Below, in pieces: positions 1 through 7,034 of a DNA stretch of 29,728 nt. The DNA is from Pseudoramibacter faecis (lineage in GTDB: Bacteria > Bacillota > Clostridia > Eubacteriales > Eubacteriaceae), in the NCBI RefSeq assembly GCF_036289405.1, contig NZ_JAYFFI010000024.1, forward strand, positions 1 through 29,728, read 5' to 3'. The translations under genes were made by a program, and so were the position numbers. Each line of letters opens with the position of its first letter. Within the stretch, counting starts at the first letter, position 1. The notes beneath the pieces are model-generated. The model saw only the letters and a program-made list of their open reading frames with translations. It was not told the DNA's origin and made no database searches.

Positions 1-151
1 GGAGCTCATCCAGGGCGAACCGGACGCCTCCTCCTTCCCCTCCGGCGGGCTGCGGGCGACCTTCGAGGCCCGGGGCTACACCGCCTGGGACCCGACCTCC
101 TTTGCCTTTGTGAAGGGCAAATCCCTATTTCACTTTTCATTTTTAAATTGA
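1..151 (+). pseudogene. glnN: Type III glutamine synthetase, internal fragment (truncated)
   Basis: The frame starting at base 2 reads through GEPDASSFPSGGLRATFEAR and on to GYTAWDPTSFAFVKG, a highly conserved block near the N-terminal part of type III glutamine synthetases (GlnN, roughly 700 residues, ATP-dependent ammonium assimilation). After VKG the family similarity stops. Ten unrelated residues follow and then a TGA at 149-151, where more than 500 residues should follow. The upstream part lies outside the window. The sequence after the break is AT-rich and non-coding, so this is a 3'-truncated relic, not just a gene cut by the window edge. Family assignment is firm; the cause of truncation is not visible. 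Confidence 0.82.
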
Positions 152-476
152 CAATTCATTCATCTGGTATTTTCTTCAATCATTTTCCCGCCCTGCCTCT
201 TTCACTCGTCGTTTATAATCAGGGACAGGCCCAGATGTCATACCTATTCATACACACAATTCCCCATCACTTTCTTCATCTGTGGCATGTCAAGCCTTCC
301 TTTCTGCGCTTTTGATGCACAATCCGAAAATCCATGCATCTTTCATTAATCCTATTATTTATATATGTTTGTTTTGTTTTTAAGAGTATACGCCTCTGCC
401 TGGGCTTTGTCAATGTGATTTTGCCGTTTTTTCAAGCAATGTTTGTTTTTTAGTTAATGCACTTTCGTGTTCGCAC
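152..476. other. AT-rich intergenic stretch without genes
   Basis: No reading frame with coding character is seen on either strand between the truncated glutamine synthetase and the acetyltransferase relic. The left edge (about 145-158) holds TTGACAATTCA, which also occurs next to the IS30-type transposase at the other end of the window (29599-29609, other strand), so a leftover insertion-sequence end is possible. The rest is AT-rich with no recognised RNA. Confidence 0.5.
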
Positions 477-511
477 AAAAAAAAGAAGAGCCATCGCTAA
501 AATCGCTCTTC
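477..511 (-). terminator. Rho-independent terminator after the acetyltransferase relic
   Basis: On the minus strand GAAGAGC (505-511) pairs perfectly with GCTCTTC (485-491) around a 13-base loop and is followed by eight T residues (477-484). The stem overlaps the last codons of the acetyltransferase reading frame, which supports the idea that the frame overruns its original stop. Confidence 0.75.
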
Positions 512-1044
512 CACTAATCTTGATTCTTGGCAAATAATTATCCCTATCCAGCCGCTTCCTCCGGGAACACCGCCCGCAGCACCCGCGCCGGCAGCAACAA
601 TTGCCCCTTCGCCAATGGTCACTCCCGGGCAGAGCGTCGCGTTCGCACCGATCCACACATGATCTTCAATGGTAACCGAGCAGGGAAACATATCCCCGCG
701 ACGGGCCGGATCCTCTGCGTGATTAAGCATCGCGATGACACAATTATGCCCGATTAGTGCGTCGTCTCCGATGACAATCCCGCCCTGATCCTGAAAGCGA
801 CAGCCGGAATTGATAAACACCTGTTTCCCCAAATGAATGTTCTTGCCGCAGTCGGTATAAAACGGAGGAAAGGGCCCAAAGCCCTCCGGCACCGACCGCG
901 CGGTCAGCTCGGCAAAATCCACCGCGAGGGTTTCCGGCGTGCGGTAGCCGGTGTTCATCCGGGCGGTGCATGGCAGATGAGCCGGCGACCCGGCGACAAT
1001 GCGTTCACCGCTGTTCATCTGTGCCAAAAAGCTTGTAAGTCCAT
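497..1044 (-). pseudogene. Sugar O-acetyltransferase (Maa/LacA family), frameshifted
   Basis: This is a left-handed beta-helix acetyltransferase that would move acetyl from acetyl-CoA to a sugar hydroxyl. Family signatures are FPPFYTDCGKNIHLG, FINSGCRFQDQGGI and the hexapeptide repeats through VWIGANATLCPGVTIGEGAI. The good ribosome binding site (AAGGAGG) serves an ATG at 1042-1044, but that frame stops after eight residues. The conserved frame is reached by adding one T to the run at 1026-1030, giving MDLQAFLAQMNSGE. As it stands the long frame can only begin at a TTG (1025-1027) lacking a suitable ribosome site. The C-terminus also departs from the family after GAIVAAGA: the expected VVTKDVP...NPAKVI is replaced by a Gly-rich tail that runs into the terminator, so a second indel is likely. 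The region between the first 20 residues and MNTGYRTPE seems short for the family. Probably non-functional. Confidence 0.72.
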
Positions 1045-1086
1045 GGTTCCTCCTTATATGTCAATTGTATTTCAAGCGGTGCCTAT

Positions 1087-1592
1087 CTAACGAAGCGTCT
1101 GAACCGCCGCCGCAAGCTGATCCGGCGCCCGGGTCAGCGTCGCTCGGGGACAGGCCGCATTAAACCGCTCGAAGCCCGCGCCGTCCTTTCCGAAAATAGC
1201 TCCGGTGTCGAGCCAGAGCTCCGCCCGATTGACGATTAACTCCTCGAGGGCCGCCGGCGTTAGGCCCAGCTCCCGAAAATCCACCCAGAACAGATACGTT
1301 CCTTCGGGCCGGATCAGCTTAAGCGCCGGCAGATGCGCTTGAAGATAGGCCTCAAAATAATCGATGTTCGCCGCGATATAGGCCTTGCAGGCGTTAAGCC
1401 AGTCTTCGCCCCGGTATAAGCCGCTTTGCAGGCGACGAACCCCAGCTGCCCGAACTGGGAATAGCCGACCGCCTGTTTAAAACTGGCTCGCAGCCCAGCG
1501 TCGGAAATGGAATACTGGACACCTGCAGCCCTGCCAGGTTAAAGGATTTGCCCAGCGCCGTGCAGATGATACAGTTATCATCACCGGCGGCA
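1087..1592 (-). pseudogene. PatB/MalY-type C-S lyase, C-terminal relic with frameshifts
   Basis: These are remains of a fold-type I PLP enzyme that cleaves cystathionine or cysteine conjugates. Three pieces in different frames line up with the C-terminal half of PatB/MalY. First is CTALGKSFNLAGLQVSSI, which includes the PLP-lysine region (about 1525-1585). Second is DAGLRASFKQAVGYSQFGQL, then GFVACKAAY (about 1430-1520). Third is YRGEDWLNACKAYI through IRPEGTYLFWVDFREL to the natural-looking end at 1087. At least two frameshifts separate them, and the N-terminal half (about 220 residues) is missing. It abuts the MetB-like fragment directly, so a deletion probably fused two neighbouring sulfur amino acid genes. 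Confidence 0.75.
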
Positions 1593-1814
1593 TCGGGTCT
1601 CTGCCGCGCCTTCGAGAGCGGAGACCACCTGCTTTAAAGCGACTCGCGTCGGATTTGTCTGACAGGTACAATCAAACTCGGTGCTCTGGTCAATCCCCGG
1701 AAGAGCAAAGGCCGCCGTTTGAAAAATCGCTACGCTGATCGCACCATAGGGATTTTGCGCATTGCGGCCCCGCTCCCCGTGAACGCTTCGGGTATTGAGT
1801 TTAAGTGGAGCCAT
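1581..1814 (-). pseudogene. MetB/MetC-family trans-sulfuration enzyme, N-terminal relic
   Basis: The first roughly 70 residues match the start of Cys/Met-metabolism PLP enzymes (cystathionine gamma-synthase, cystathionine beta-lyase, O-acetylhomoserine sulfhydrylase): LNTRSVHGE, NPYGAISVAIFQTAAF, then NPTRVALKQVVSALEG. The usual YSRSGNPTR is altered to CTCQTNPTR, a sign of relaxed selection. A clear ribosome binding site (AAAGGAGAG) precedes the ATG. The frame ends after 77 residues, where about 380 are expected, and the sequence passes straight into the C-terminal part of a PatB/MalY-type lyase. The start is intact but the product is not. Confidence 0.75.
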
Positions 1815-1935
1815 GGTGCTCTCCTTTCGCTGTCGATCTCGCTATTCACAGCCTGTCGGCGCAGGCGTCGGTTATCATCATCTCACGAGCCGGGCATATA
1901 CCAAAACGCTCGATAAAGTTCGCCGCGCCAGCACG

Positions 1936-1964
1936 CAAAAAAGGCGCCGCCGAAGCGACACCTT
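1936..1964 (-). terminator. Terminator of the hemerythrin operon
   Basis: On the minus strand a 10-base-pair stem (AAGGTGTCGC with GCGGCGCCTT, including G-T pairs) is capped by a TTCG tetraloop and followed by six T residues (1937-1942). It lies 22 bases past the hemerythrin stop codon. Confidence 0.85.
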
Positions 1965-1986
1965 GATGCCTTTATTCTGTTTGCCT

Positions 1987-2601
1987 TTAGTCGATTTTAA
2001 CCTTGGAGGCCGTCGGCGTGATGACCACATCCTGATGGCGGTCGTCCACACTGCCGTAACGCTCGCGAAGCCGTTCGAGCATCGCGAGATAGCGCTCAGG
2101 CACCTCGGTGGTCTGGGCTTCGAAGGCCCGCACCTTGTCGTCGATCTGAGCCAGCACCGCTGCGTCAAGATTTTTTTCACCGAAGGGATAGACCACGGTG
2201 TTCTCCTTGGCGATATGCCGGGTGAGCAAAGTGGCGTAGCCATTCGCCGCTTCCACGATGTCGACCTTAGTCTGAATGTCAGGATCGGCTTCGTACTGGT
2301 CGAGGGCTGTGGTCAGATCGAACATATGCCCCCGACAGAGATTGTGCTCCACCAGCATGCCGTGGCGGATCAGGTTGACACCCACTGGCCCCAGGCGCGC
2401 TTCCATTTCGTTAAAGAGGAAGTGTTCTTCCTTGCCGTGGTGCTGGGCGTCGGAATAATTGCGGGCGAAATCCACCACCTGTCTGAAATCGTCGGTCACC
2501 AGGTCGCCGCCGGCCACGACCTGGCAGCACATGCTGCGCACCACCTTGAGAAATTCAAGGATGTTGTCGTGTTCGGCCTTCATCACGTCGACGCTATACA
2601 T
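1987..2601 (-). CDS. Hemerythrin domain protein
   Basis: This is a 204-residue cytoplasmic protein with the HHE/hemerythrin four-helix fold that binds a di-iron centre, used in bacteria for O2 or NO sensing, binding or removal. Candidate iron ligands are visible in order: His11 (AEHDN), His54/His55 and Glu58/His60 in HHGKEEHFLF, His86 and His92 in EHNLCRGH, and His129/Glu133 in RHIAKEN. There is no signal peptide and no added output domain, but the tail of about 60 residues after the four-helix region is longer than in minimal hemerythrins. It starts seven bases after the CxxC redox protein gene ends, so the two are cotranscribed, and a strong terminator follows. The function in oxygen or nitrosative defence is inferred from the family and the neighbour. 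Confidence 0.88.
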   Translation of the reverse strand: MYSVDVMKAEHDNILEFLKVVRSMCCQVVAGGDLVTDDFRQVVDFARNYSDAQHHGKEEHFLFNEMEARLGPVGVNLIRHGMLVEHNLCRGHMFDLTTALDQYEADPDIQTKVDIVEAANGYATLLTRHIAKENTVVYPFGEKNLDAAVLAQIDDKVRAFEAQTTEVPERYLAMLERLRERYGSVDDRHQDVVITPTASKVKID

Positions 2602-2608
2602 AATTTCC

Positions 2609-2824
2609 TCAGTCGTTTAAATTCAGGGAGTCGTTCAAATATTCGACCACCTGATCGGCATCGAGACCGTGCACCATGGCCGCATCGGCCAGGGATTCCA
2701 TCTGGGAGGCCGGGCAGCTGACACAGCCCATGCCGACCATCATTAACGCCTTAGCCGCTTCCGGGTAGGTGGCGACCACTTCGCCGGTTAACATGTCTTT
2801 GGTGATTTTCTGAGTTGCTTCCAT
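2609..2824 (-). CDS. DUF1858 CxxC redox-disulfide protein (hybrid-cluster-protein-associated type)
   Basis: This is a 71-residue protein of the DUF1858 type, a subset of which is named for its genetic association with the hybrid cluster (prismane) protein. The signature is the conserved GMGCVSCPAS with Cys34 and Cys37 forming a likely redox-active disulfide, followed by ESLADAAMVHGLDAD and a C-terminal NxxL helix. A ribosome binding site (GTGAGGAG) precedes the ATG. It lies between the 200-aa unknown gene (77 bases upstream) and the hemerythrin (7 bases downstream). The biochemical role of the family is not established. Its repeated pairing with iron proteins of nitrosative or oxidative stress suggests electron or NO chemistry. 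No hybrid cluster protein gene lies in the window. Confidence 0.85.
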   Translation of the reverse strand: MEATQKITKDMLTGEVVATYPEAAKALMMVGMGCVSCPASQMESLADAAMVHGLDADQVVEYLNDSLNLND

Positions 2825-2901
2825 TTTTTCTCCTCACTTAATTTAGGAATCTTTAGTTTTTGTGGATATCCGTGGGTTTTAAGTTGCGTCGGTGCGCAAA
2901 A

Positions 2902-3504
2902 TTATTGGGCTGCAACGATGGCCGATGTGCCGCCGTCTTCGGCCAGGCGCCAGTCGCTGCCGGAGAGCATCCCGGCAATTAACGCAGCGCGCAGTTTGTA
3001 GTAAATTTTACCATCCCCGCCGGCTTCTGTCCAGTAGGGGCTGTGGGTATCCGCCGCCACCTGCCAGGCCACGCGGTCAGCTTCGTTTTCCGTGATGGCG
3101 ATTGCCCGGTCGCAGGGCATGCCGTCGAGCAAATGGGCATCCACTGCCCTATATACCGCCGGCGCACTATCGCCCGCTACCGCAGCGCGCTCACCAAAGG
3201 TGAAGACGGCCGCTTCGATGGCCGATAATCTTTCGCCATCCGCCGCGGCGAGCCCGGTGACCAGTTTTGCATAGCGCCGTTCCGGATCAGCAATGTGGCC
3301 CGAAAGCCAGCCGTGAATATTGGCGATGTCGATGATGGATTCGAGCGGCACTTCCGGTTCCCCGGCGTATGCCGCCACGGGCGTGCCGTCGGCCGTCTGC
3401 CAACCGTTCGCCTCGGCCAAGGCGATCAACTCGTCGATCAGCTCTTCCTGAAAGCGAATCTTTTGATACATTCTGTGGTGAATCGGTCCTAATTGTGCGC
3501 TCAT
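2902..3504 (-). CDS. Unrecognised 200-aa protein at the head of the hemerythrin operon
   Basis: I cannot assign this protein. It is soluble, acidic and Ala-rich, with no signal peptide or membrane segment. The N-terminus (QLGPIHHRMYQKIRFQEELI) is the most constrained-looking part, with adjacent His9 and His10. A second His-containing, aromatic stretch is DTHSPYWTEAGGD near residue 155. The clustered His, Met and acidic residues could bind metal or haem, but that is speculation. The ATG has a good ribosome binding site (GGAGGC, 7 bases upstream). It appears to be the first gene of an operon with the CxxC redox protein and the hemerythrin, with a TATAAT box about 55 bases upstream. A role in oxygen, NO or redox response is suggested only by the neighbours. 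Confidence 0.75.
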   Translation of the reverse strand: MSAQLGPIHHRMYQKIRFQEELIDELIALAEANGWQTADGTPVAAYAGEPEVPLESIIDIANIHGWLSGHIADPERRYAKLVTGLAAADGERLSAIEAAVFTFGERAAVAGDSAPAVYRAVDAHLLDGMPCDRAIAITENEADRVAWQVAADTHSPYWTEAGGDGKIYYKLRAALIAGMLSGSDWRLAEDGGTSAIVAAQ

Positions 3505-3555
3505 ATTGCCTCCTGCCGCGCTGCCGCGGGCTTTTTCTTTTCACTCGATGATGTT

Positions 3556-3561
3556 ATTATA
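3556..3561 (-). promoter_or_regulatory. Probable -10 box of the hemerythrin operon
   Basis: A perfect TATAAT on the minus strand lies 52 bases before the start of the 200-aa gene. No good -35 hexamer is present 16 to 18 bases further upstream, so the promoter may depend on an activator or be weak. Confidence 0.5.
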
Positions 3562-3631
3562 GCCGTTTCGGAGCCGGGCGCTGTTGGCATAACCACATTT
3601 TTACTTTTTTAAAAATGAAATGCCCCGCATA

Positions 3632-3660
3632 TAAAAAACGCCGGGGCGAGGCCTCGGCGT
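3632..3660 (-). terminator. Terminator of ilvC
   Basis: On the minus strand ACGCCGAGG pairs with CCCCGGCGT (one mismatch) around a short loop, followed by six T residues. It lies 16 bases after the ilvC stop codon. Confidence 0.85.
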
Positions 3661-3675
3661 CTGTTCGCGCGGTGC

Positions 3676-4701
3676 TTAGTTGTTGATGAGTTTGTCGTTG
3701 CCGTTCCAGCTGTAGAGCTTGCGGATTTCTTCACCGACGGTTTCGGTCTGGTGTTCCTGAGCCAGCTTGCGCATCGCCTTGAAATGCACCTGGCCGCCGG
3801 AGCTCATTTCGGTCAGGAAGTCTTTGGCAAAGGTCCCGTCCTGAATATCGGAGAGGATCTGCTTCATGGCTTTCTTGGTGTCGTCGGTGACGATTTTCGG
3901 TCCGGTGATATAGTCGCCGTATTCCGCCGTGTTAGAGATAGAATAACGCATGCCTTTAAAACCGGACTGATAAATCAAATCGACGATGAGCTTCATTTCG
4001 TGGACACATTCGAAGTAGGCGTTTCTCGGATCGTAGCCTGCTTCCACCAAGGTTTCAAAGCCGGCCTGCATCAGCGCACAAACCCCGCCGCAAAGCACGG
4101 CCTGTTCGCCAAAGAGGTCGGTTTCGGTTTCAGTTCTGAAGGTGGTTTCAAGCACGCCGGCACGGGCGGCACCCAAACCCGCCGCATAGGCCAGCGCCAA
4201 ATCCAGCGCATGACCGGTGGCATCCTGTTCGACGGCCACCAGCGACGGCGTCCCTTTGCCTTCGATAAATTCGCTGCGGACGGTGTGCCCCGGGGCCTTC
4301 GGCGCGATCATGGTCACGTCGACGTCGGCCGGCGGCACGATAGTCCCGAAATGAATATTAAAGCCGTGGGCAAACATGAGCATGTTGCCCGCGGAAAGAT
4401 TGGGGGCAATATCGTTTTTATAAAGATCAGCCTGTTTTTCATCATTGATCAGGATCATGATGATATCGGCCTGCTTGGCCGCTTCTGCAGAAGTGAAGAC
4501 GTCAAAGCCTTCCGCTTCGGCCTTGGCCCAGGATTTGCTGCCTTCGTAAAGGCCGACAATCACGTCGCAGCCGGATTCCTTCAGGTTCTTGGCATGGGCA
4601 TGGCCCTGTGAGCCATAACCGATAACGGCGATTTTCTTGCCTTCGAGCAAAGAGAGATCGCAATCCTGATCATAAAACATTCTCGCTTGATTCATTTTCA
4701 T
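3676..4701 (-). CDS. ilvC: Ketol-acid reductoisomerase
   Basis: This enzyme converts acetolactate or acetohydroxybutyrate to the dihydroxy acids of valine, isoleucine and leucine synthesis, using NAD(P)H and Mg2+. At 341 residues it is the short class I form. Seen: the Rossmann motif IGYGSQGHAHA (27-37), APKAPGHTVR (133-142), the metal-binding ETETDLFGEQAVLCGG (191-206; Asp195 and Glu199), and GLRYSISNTAEYGD-type residues in the knotted C-terminal domain (here GMRYSISNTAEYGD). The cofactor loop reads GLYEGSKSW where GLR..S.SW is common: both serines remain but the arginine is Tyr. The gene stands alone between its own promoter and terminator, with ribosome site AAAGGAGA. No ilv or leu partners are in the window. 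Confidence 0.97.
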   Translation of the reverse strand: MKMNQARMFYDQDCDLSLLEGKKIAVIGYGSQGHAHAKNLKESGCDVIVGLYEGSKSWAKAEAEGFDVFTSAEAAKQADIIMILINDEKQADLYKNDIAPNLSAGNMLMFAHGFNIHFGTIVPPADVDVTMIAPKAPGHTVRSEFIEGKGTPSLVAVEQDATGHALDLALAYAAGLGAARAGVLETTFRTETETDLFGEQAVLCGGVCALMQAGFETLVEAGYDPRNAYFECVHEMKLIVDLIYQSGFKGMRYSISNTAEYGDYITGPKIVTDDTKKAMKQILSDIQDGTFAKDFLTEMSSGGQVHFKAMRKLAQEHQTETVGEEIRKLYSWNGNDKLINN

Positions 4702-5074
4702 GTTCTCCTTTTAATGGATTCGCCATGGCCAAAAAACAGCGCCAGCTACTTCCCGACCATTCAAGCCATCGTCCACGAATTGAATATTGTATACTGTTAA
4801 AAAACAATACCAAAAAGTGAATTTATAATTCTTTTTTATTGTAAATTTTCACCCCATTGATGTCAAGCTAATCCATTCAATTTTTTGAAAATTTTCAATA
4901 TGTCACCCGCTGTCCGCCACAAAGCCGCTGACCGTTGGCTTTATTTTTCAGTTTGCTTTCAACGCATTTTCATCTTTTCAGAGCCTTGACGCTTGCATTC
5001 ACCGGCCGACAAAAAGATACTCCCAAAACGATGGACGCGCCGCCGATGCCCGCCGGCAAAAAGACGAGCGCATT
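4702..5074. other. ilvC upstream region
   Basis: No gene is visible. The minus-strand ilvC promoter lies at 4838-4866, leaving an untranslated leader of roughly 125 bases. The leader holds small start-stop frames (for example M-V-G-K) but no run of branched-chain codons, no T-box motif and no clear terminator/antiterminator pair. The part to the right of the promoter is AT-rich and featureless. Confidence 0.6.
4838..4866 (-). promoter_or_regulatory. Sigma-A promoter of ilvC
   Basis: A perfect TTGACA (4861-4866) and TACAAT (4838-4843) are separated by exactly 17 bases on the minus strand. The surrounding region is AT-rich. Confidence 0.85.
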
Positions 5075-5098
5075 CAAAAAAGGCCGCCGCACGGCCTC
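5075..5098 (-). terminator. Terminator after the MmcQ/YjbR gene
   Basis: On the minus strand AGGCCG pairs with CGGCCT around a five-base loop, followed by six T residues (5076-5081). It lies 12 bases after the stop codon. Confidence 0.8.
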
Positions 5099-5109
5099 GG
5101 TCTGTTATT

Positions 5110-5478
5110 TTATTTTTTGCCGCCGGCCAGTTCCCGGCTCATTGCCAAATGCTCGGTGATTTTTTCAAAGGACACGCTGCCGTCGAGCCGCACCGTGATC
5201 CAGTGTTCCTTATTCATATGATAAGCCGGCAAATAGCCCGGCATTTCGAGGAGCAAATCTTTTAAAAACGGCTCGCATTTCACCACGAGAACGGGGACCG
5301 GCGCCTGCCCCGCCAGGCCCAGTTTTTCCCCGGGCAGCTCTGCCAGCAGAGCATACCACTTCCGATTCTCTTTTCGACGAAAGACCGCATAATTGGGAAA
5401 CTTCGCCCAAAGGTATTCCGGCGCGTCGCCGTTTTCCGCCGCAAGCCACGCTTCAACCTGTCGCCTTAAATCCTTCAT
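5110..5478 (-). CDS. MmcQ/YjbR family protein
   Basis: This is a small cytoplasmic protein (122 residues from the chosen ATG) of the MmcQ/YjbR family, which has a CyaY-like double-wing fold. The family is sometimes called DNA-binding, but its function is not established. Typical features are FPNYAVFRRKENRKWYALL in the first half, VVKCEP, the YLPAYHMNKEHWITVRLDG block that characterises the family, and a C-terminal helix with LAMSREL. The start was placed at the second of two close ATGs because the ribosome site (GAGGAAAGG) is better spaced to it. It is transcribed alone or with the broken acetyltransferase upstream, and ends at a clear terminator. Confidence 0.88.
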   Translation of the reverse strand: MKDLRRQVEAWLAAENGDAPEYLWAKFPNYAVFRRKENRKWYALLAELPGEKLGLAGQAPVPVLVVKCEPFLKDLLLEMPGYLPAYHMNKEHWITVRLDGSVSFEKITEHLAMSRELAGGKK

Positions 5479-5501
5479 AAACAACGCCTTTCCTCAATGC
5501 T

Positions 5502-5926
5502 TCAAGTCACCAACAGTTTTACCACTGGGCACGCCATGGCCACATAGGGAATCCCGGCCTCAACGAACGCCGAAGACGTGCGCCGAAAGCCCAGCCTTTG
5601 GTAAAAGCCTTCCGCCGAGCACTGCGCGTGCAACACGATCGTCTCGGCGCCAAAGTGCTCCCGGGCCGCCTGCGCCGCCTTTTGGATTAAGGCCTTTCCC
5701 AGGCCCTGCCCCGCGCCGTGGTCAGCACCCAGCCAAAACAAACGTTTCCCAGCGCATCCGTTTGAAACATCCGCAGATAATCCAACATCCTTCCGGTCGC
5801 GTCCCGGGTGTAAAGGTTGAAACAGCGAAGATCTTCGCTGTCGGCATCGGGATAAAGCGTTTTTTGCTCCCGCACGAAAACATCGGCCCGCGCCTGCATC
5901 ATGGCATAAAGCTCCGGCGCGCTCAT
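5502..5926 (-). pseudogene. GNAT acetyltransferase (ElaA-like), frameshifted
   Basis: Two overlapping frames together make an ElaA-type GNAT N-acetyltransferase of unknown substrate. The first frame has LSAPELY-like MSAPELYAMMQARADVFVRE and then YLRMFQTDALGNVCFGWVLT. The second continues with the acetyl-CoA loop GQGLGKALIQKA, then FGAETIVLHAQ, GFYQRLGF and FVEAGIPYVAM, which is the normal family ending. The switch lies near 5705-5715, where one missing base breaks ARG(R/Q)GLG. The first seven or eight residues normal for ElaA also seem absent: an in-frame TAG lies just upstream of the ATG, with no clear ribosome binding site. The coding remains are well preserved, so the damage is recent or a single sequencing error. 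Confidence 0.78.
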
Positions 5927-6039
5927 GGCGTCGAGGCGCCTAACAGTCTATCGTCGCATATGAAAGGTCCCTTCCCAATCTTCAGCGCATTTGACGCCGC
6001 TGACCGCACAGGGAAGTGCCCGTCTTGCCGTTTGCCACA

Positions 6040-6405
6040 TCAGGCCGCGATTTGCTGCCCGGCCAATACGGCCGCGACGCCCAGTCCCATGCTTAGCATT
6101 GCATAAAACGCGGCCGTTGGCGCCGAACCGGCCCTTAGCAAATCGCTCGTCTCCAGTGCAAAGGAAGAAAAAGTGGTGAAACCGCCGCAAATACCCACTT
6201 TTAAAAACAATACCAAACGCGGGCTCAGACTGCTGTGCCTGGCAGCCAGTCCCACGATCAAGCCGATCATCAGGGCGCCGATCAGATTGATCGCAAAGGT
6301 CTTGTAGGGAAATCCCGAAACGCTTTCCAACGGGGCCAGCCCGATCAGGTAACGCAGCACCGCGCCCATAAAACCGCCGGCGCCGACGGCCAAGCAATCC
6401 ATCAT
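6040..6405 (-). CDS. crcB: Fluoride channel CrcB/Fluc
   Basis: This is a 121-residue membrane protein with four hydrophobic segments. It belongs to the Fluc/CrcB family, which forms dual-topology dimers that export fluoride. Signatures are GAGGFMGAVLRYLIG at the N-terminus, the pore-lining NLIGALMIG in helix 2, and GGFTTFSSFALE (about 74-85), which carries the conserved Phe and Ser/Thr track and the central Na+-binding break. The length is normal. The ribosome site is GAGGAGACA. Many species carry paired crcB genes; here only one is seen, so it would act as a homodimer or have a partner elsewhere. I find no fluoride riboswitch in the 235 bases upstream. Confidence 0.93.
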   Translation of the reverse strand: MMDCLAVGAGGFMGAVLRYLIGLAPLESVSGFPYKTFAINLIGALMIGLIVGLAARHSSLSPRLVLFLKVGICGGFTTFSSFALETSDLLRAGSAPTAAFYAMLSMGLGVAAVLAGQQIAA

Positions 6406-6640
6406 CTTTTATGTCTCCTCACTTTCTTTCCTGTCAATACAGTAATGCCTCAAAATCGTTTTTGATTTAAATCGACACGTCATCGACCGGCGCTTCAAAA
6501 CCAAAGCGCGCCTGAAAACCGCATTGCCGGTTTCTTCCGGCCTTCCATCAATTTAAAGATAATCCTTGCGTGCCGGATCAAAGGCATCGGGTCAAAATGT
6601 TTATTTGAAACCATCGCGGTCAAGGACATGATCACCGCCT

Positions 6641-7033
6641 TTACAGTTTGCCACTTTTAGTCAACCGATGGGCGCAGCGGCCCCGTCTTCCGCAGGCTGG
6701 GCACACCAAACGGCGGCTCGCCCGACCGTGAATCGCCTTTAGGTAGGCGCCCAAAGCCGGCGTGAAACGATGGTGGCAATGGGCGCATTCAAAACTTCCC
6801 GCCTTTCGGTCGAGGTTCGCCGCGACCAGGGTGTCTGCTATTAAAACGGCGATGCCCCACAGGATCATCGCGACGCGAGCCACCTGCGGCAATCCCTTTA
6901 AAATCACGGACAAGGCGATAAGCACGGCGCAAACCATCACGCCAAACATGCCGACTACCGAGGCAAACACGATTTGCTGCCGGCTGGAGGCCTCGGACGC
7001 ATGCGTCGGTTCTTCCTTAAGATTACCGGCCAT
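6641..7033 (-). CDS. Membrane protein with C-terminal zinc ribbon
   Basis: This is a 130-residue protein of unknown function. After a polar N-terminal tail of about 20 residues there are two membrane segments (about 22-45 and 52-72). A cytoplasmic-looking zinc ribbon follows: FECAHCHHRFTP, then LVCPACGRRGRC about 25 residues later, with four cysteines in two CxxC pairs. This layout (two helices plus zinc ribbon) is seen in small conserved Bacillota membrane proteins with no assigned role. The ATG overlaps the end of the flavin reductase gene region (the stop of that gene lies one base away), so the two genes are translationally coupled. Confidence 0.72.
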   Translation of the reverse strand: MAGNLKEEPTHASEASSRQQIVFASVVGMFGVMVCAVLIALSVILKGLPQVARVAMILWGIAVLIADTLVAANLDRKAGSFECAHCHHRFTPALGAYLKAIHGRASRRLVCPACGRRGRCAHRLTKSGKL

Positions 7034-7034
7034 C

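Noticed and set aside
4702..4866. T-box or leader-peptide attenuator for ilvC
   Set aside because: No AGGGUGGNACCGCG motif, no Leu/Val/Ile codon run, and no terminator before the gene.
5927..6039. Extra small gene between crcB and the GNAT relic
   Set aside because: Only a three-codon frame after an ATG; the longer frame is a shadow of crcB.
6406..6640. Fluoride riboswitch upstream of crcB
   Set aside because: No GGNGAUGG...CUGAUG-type conserved core or pseudoknot arms could be found on the minus strand.
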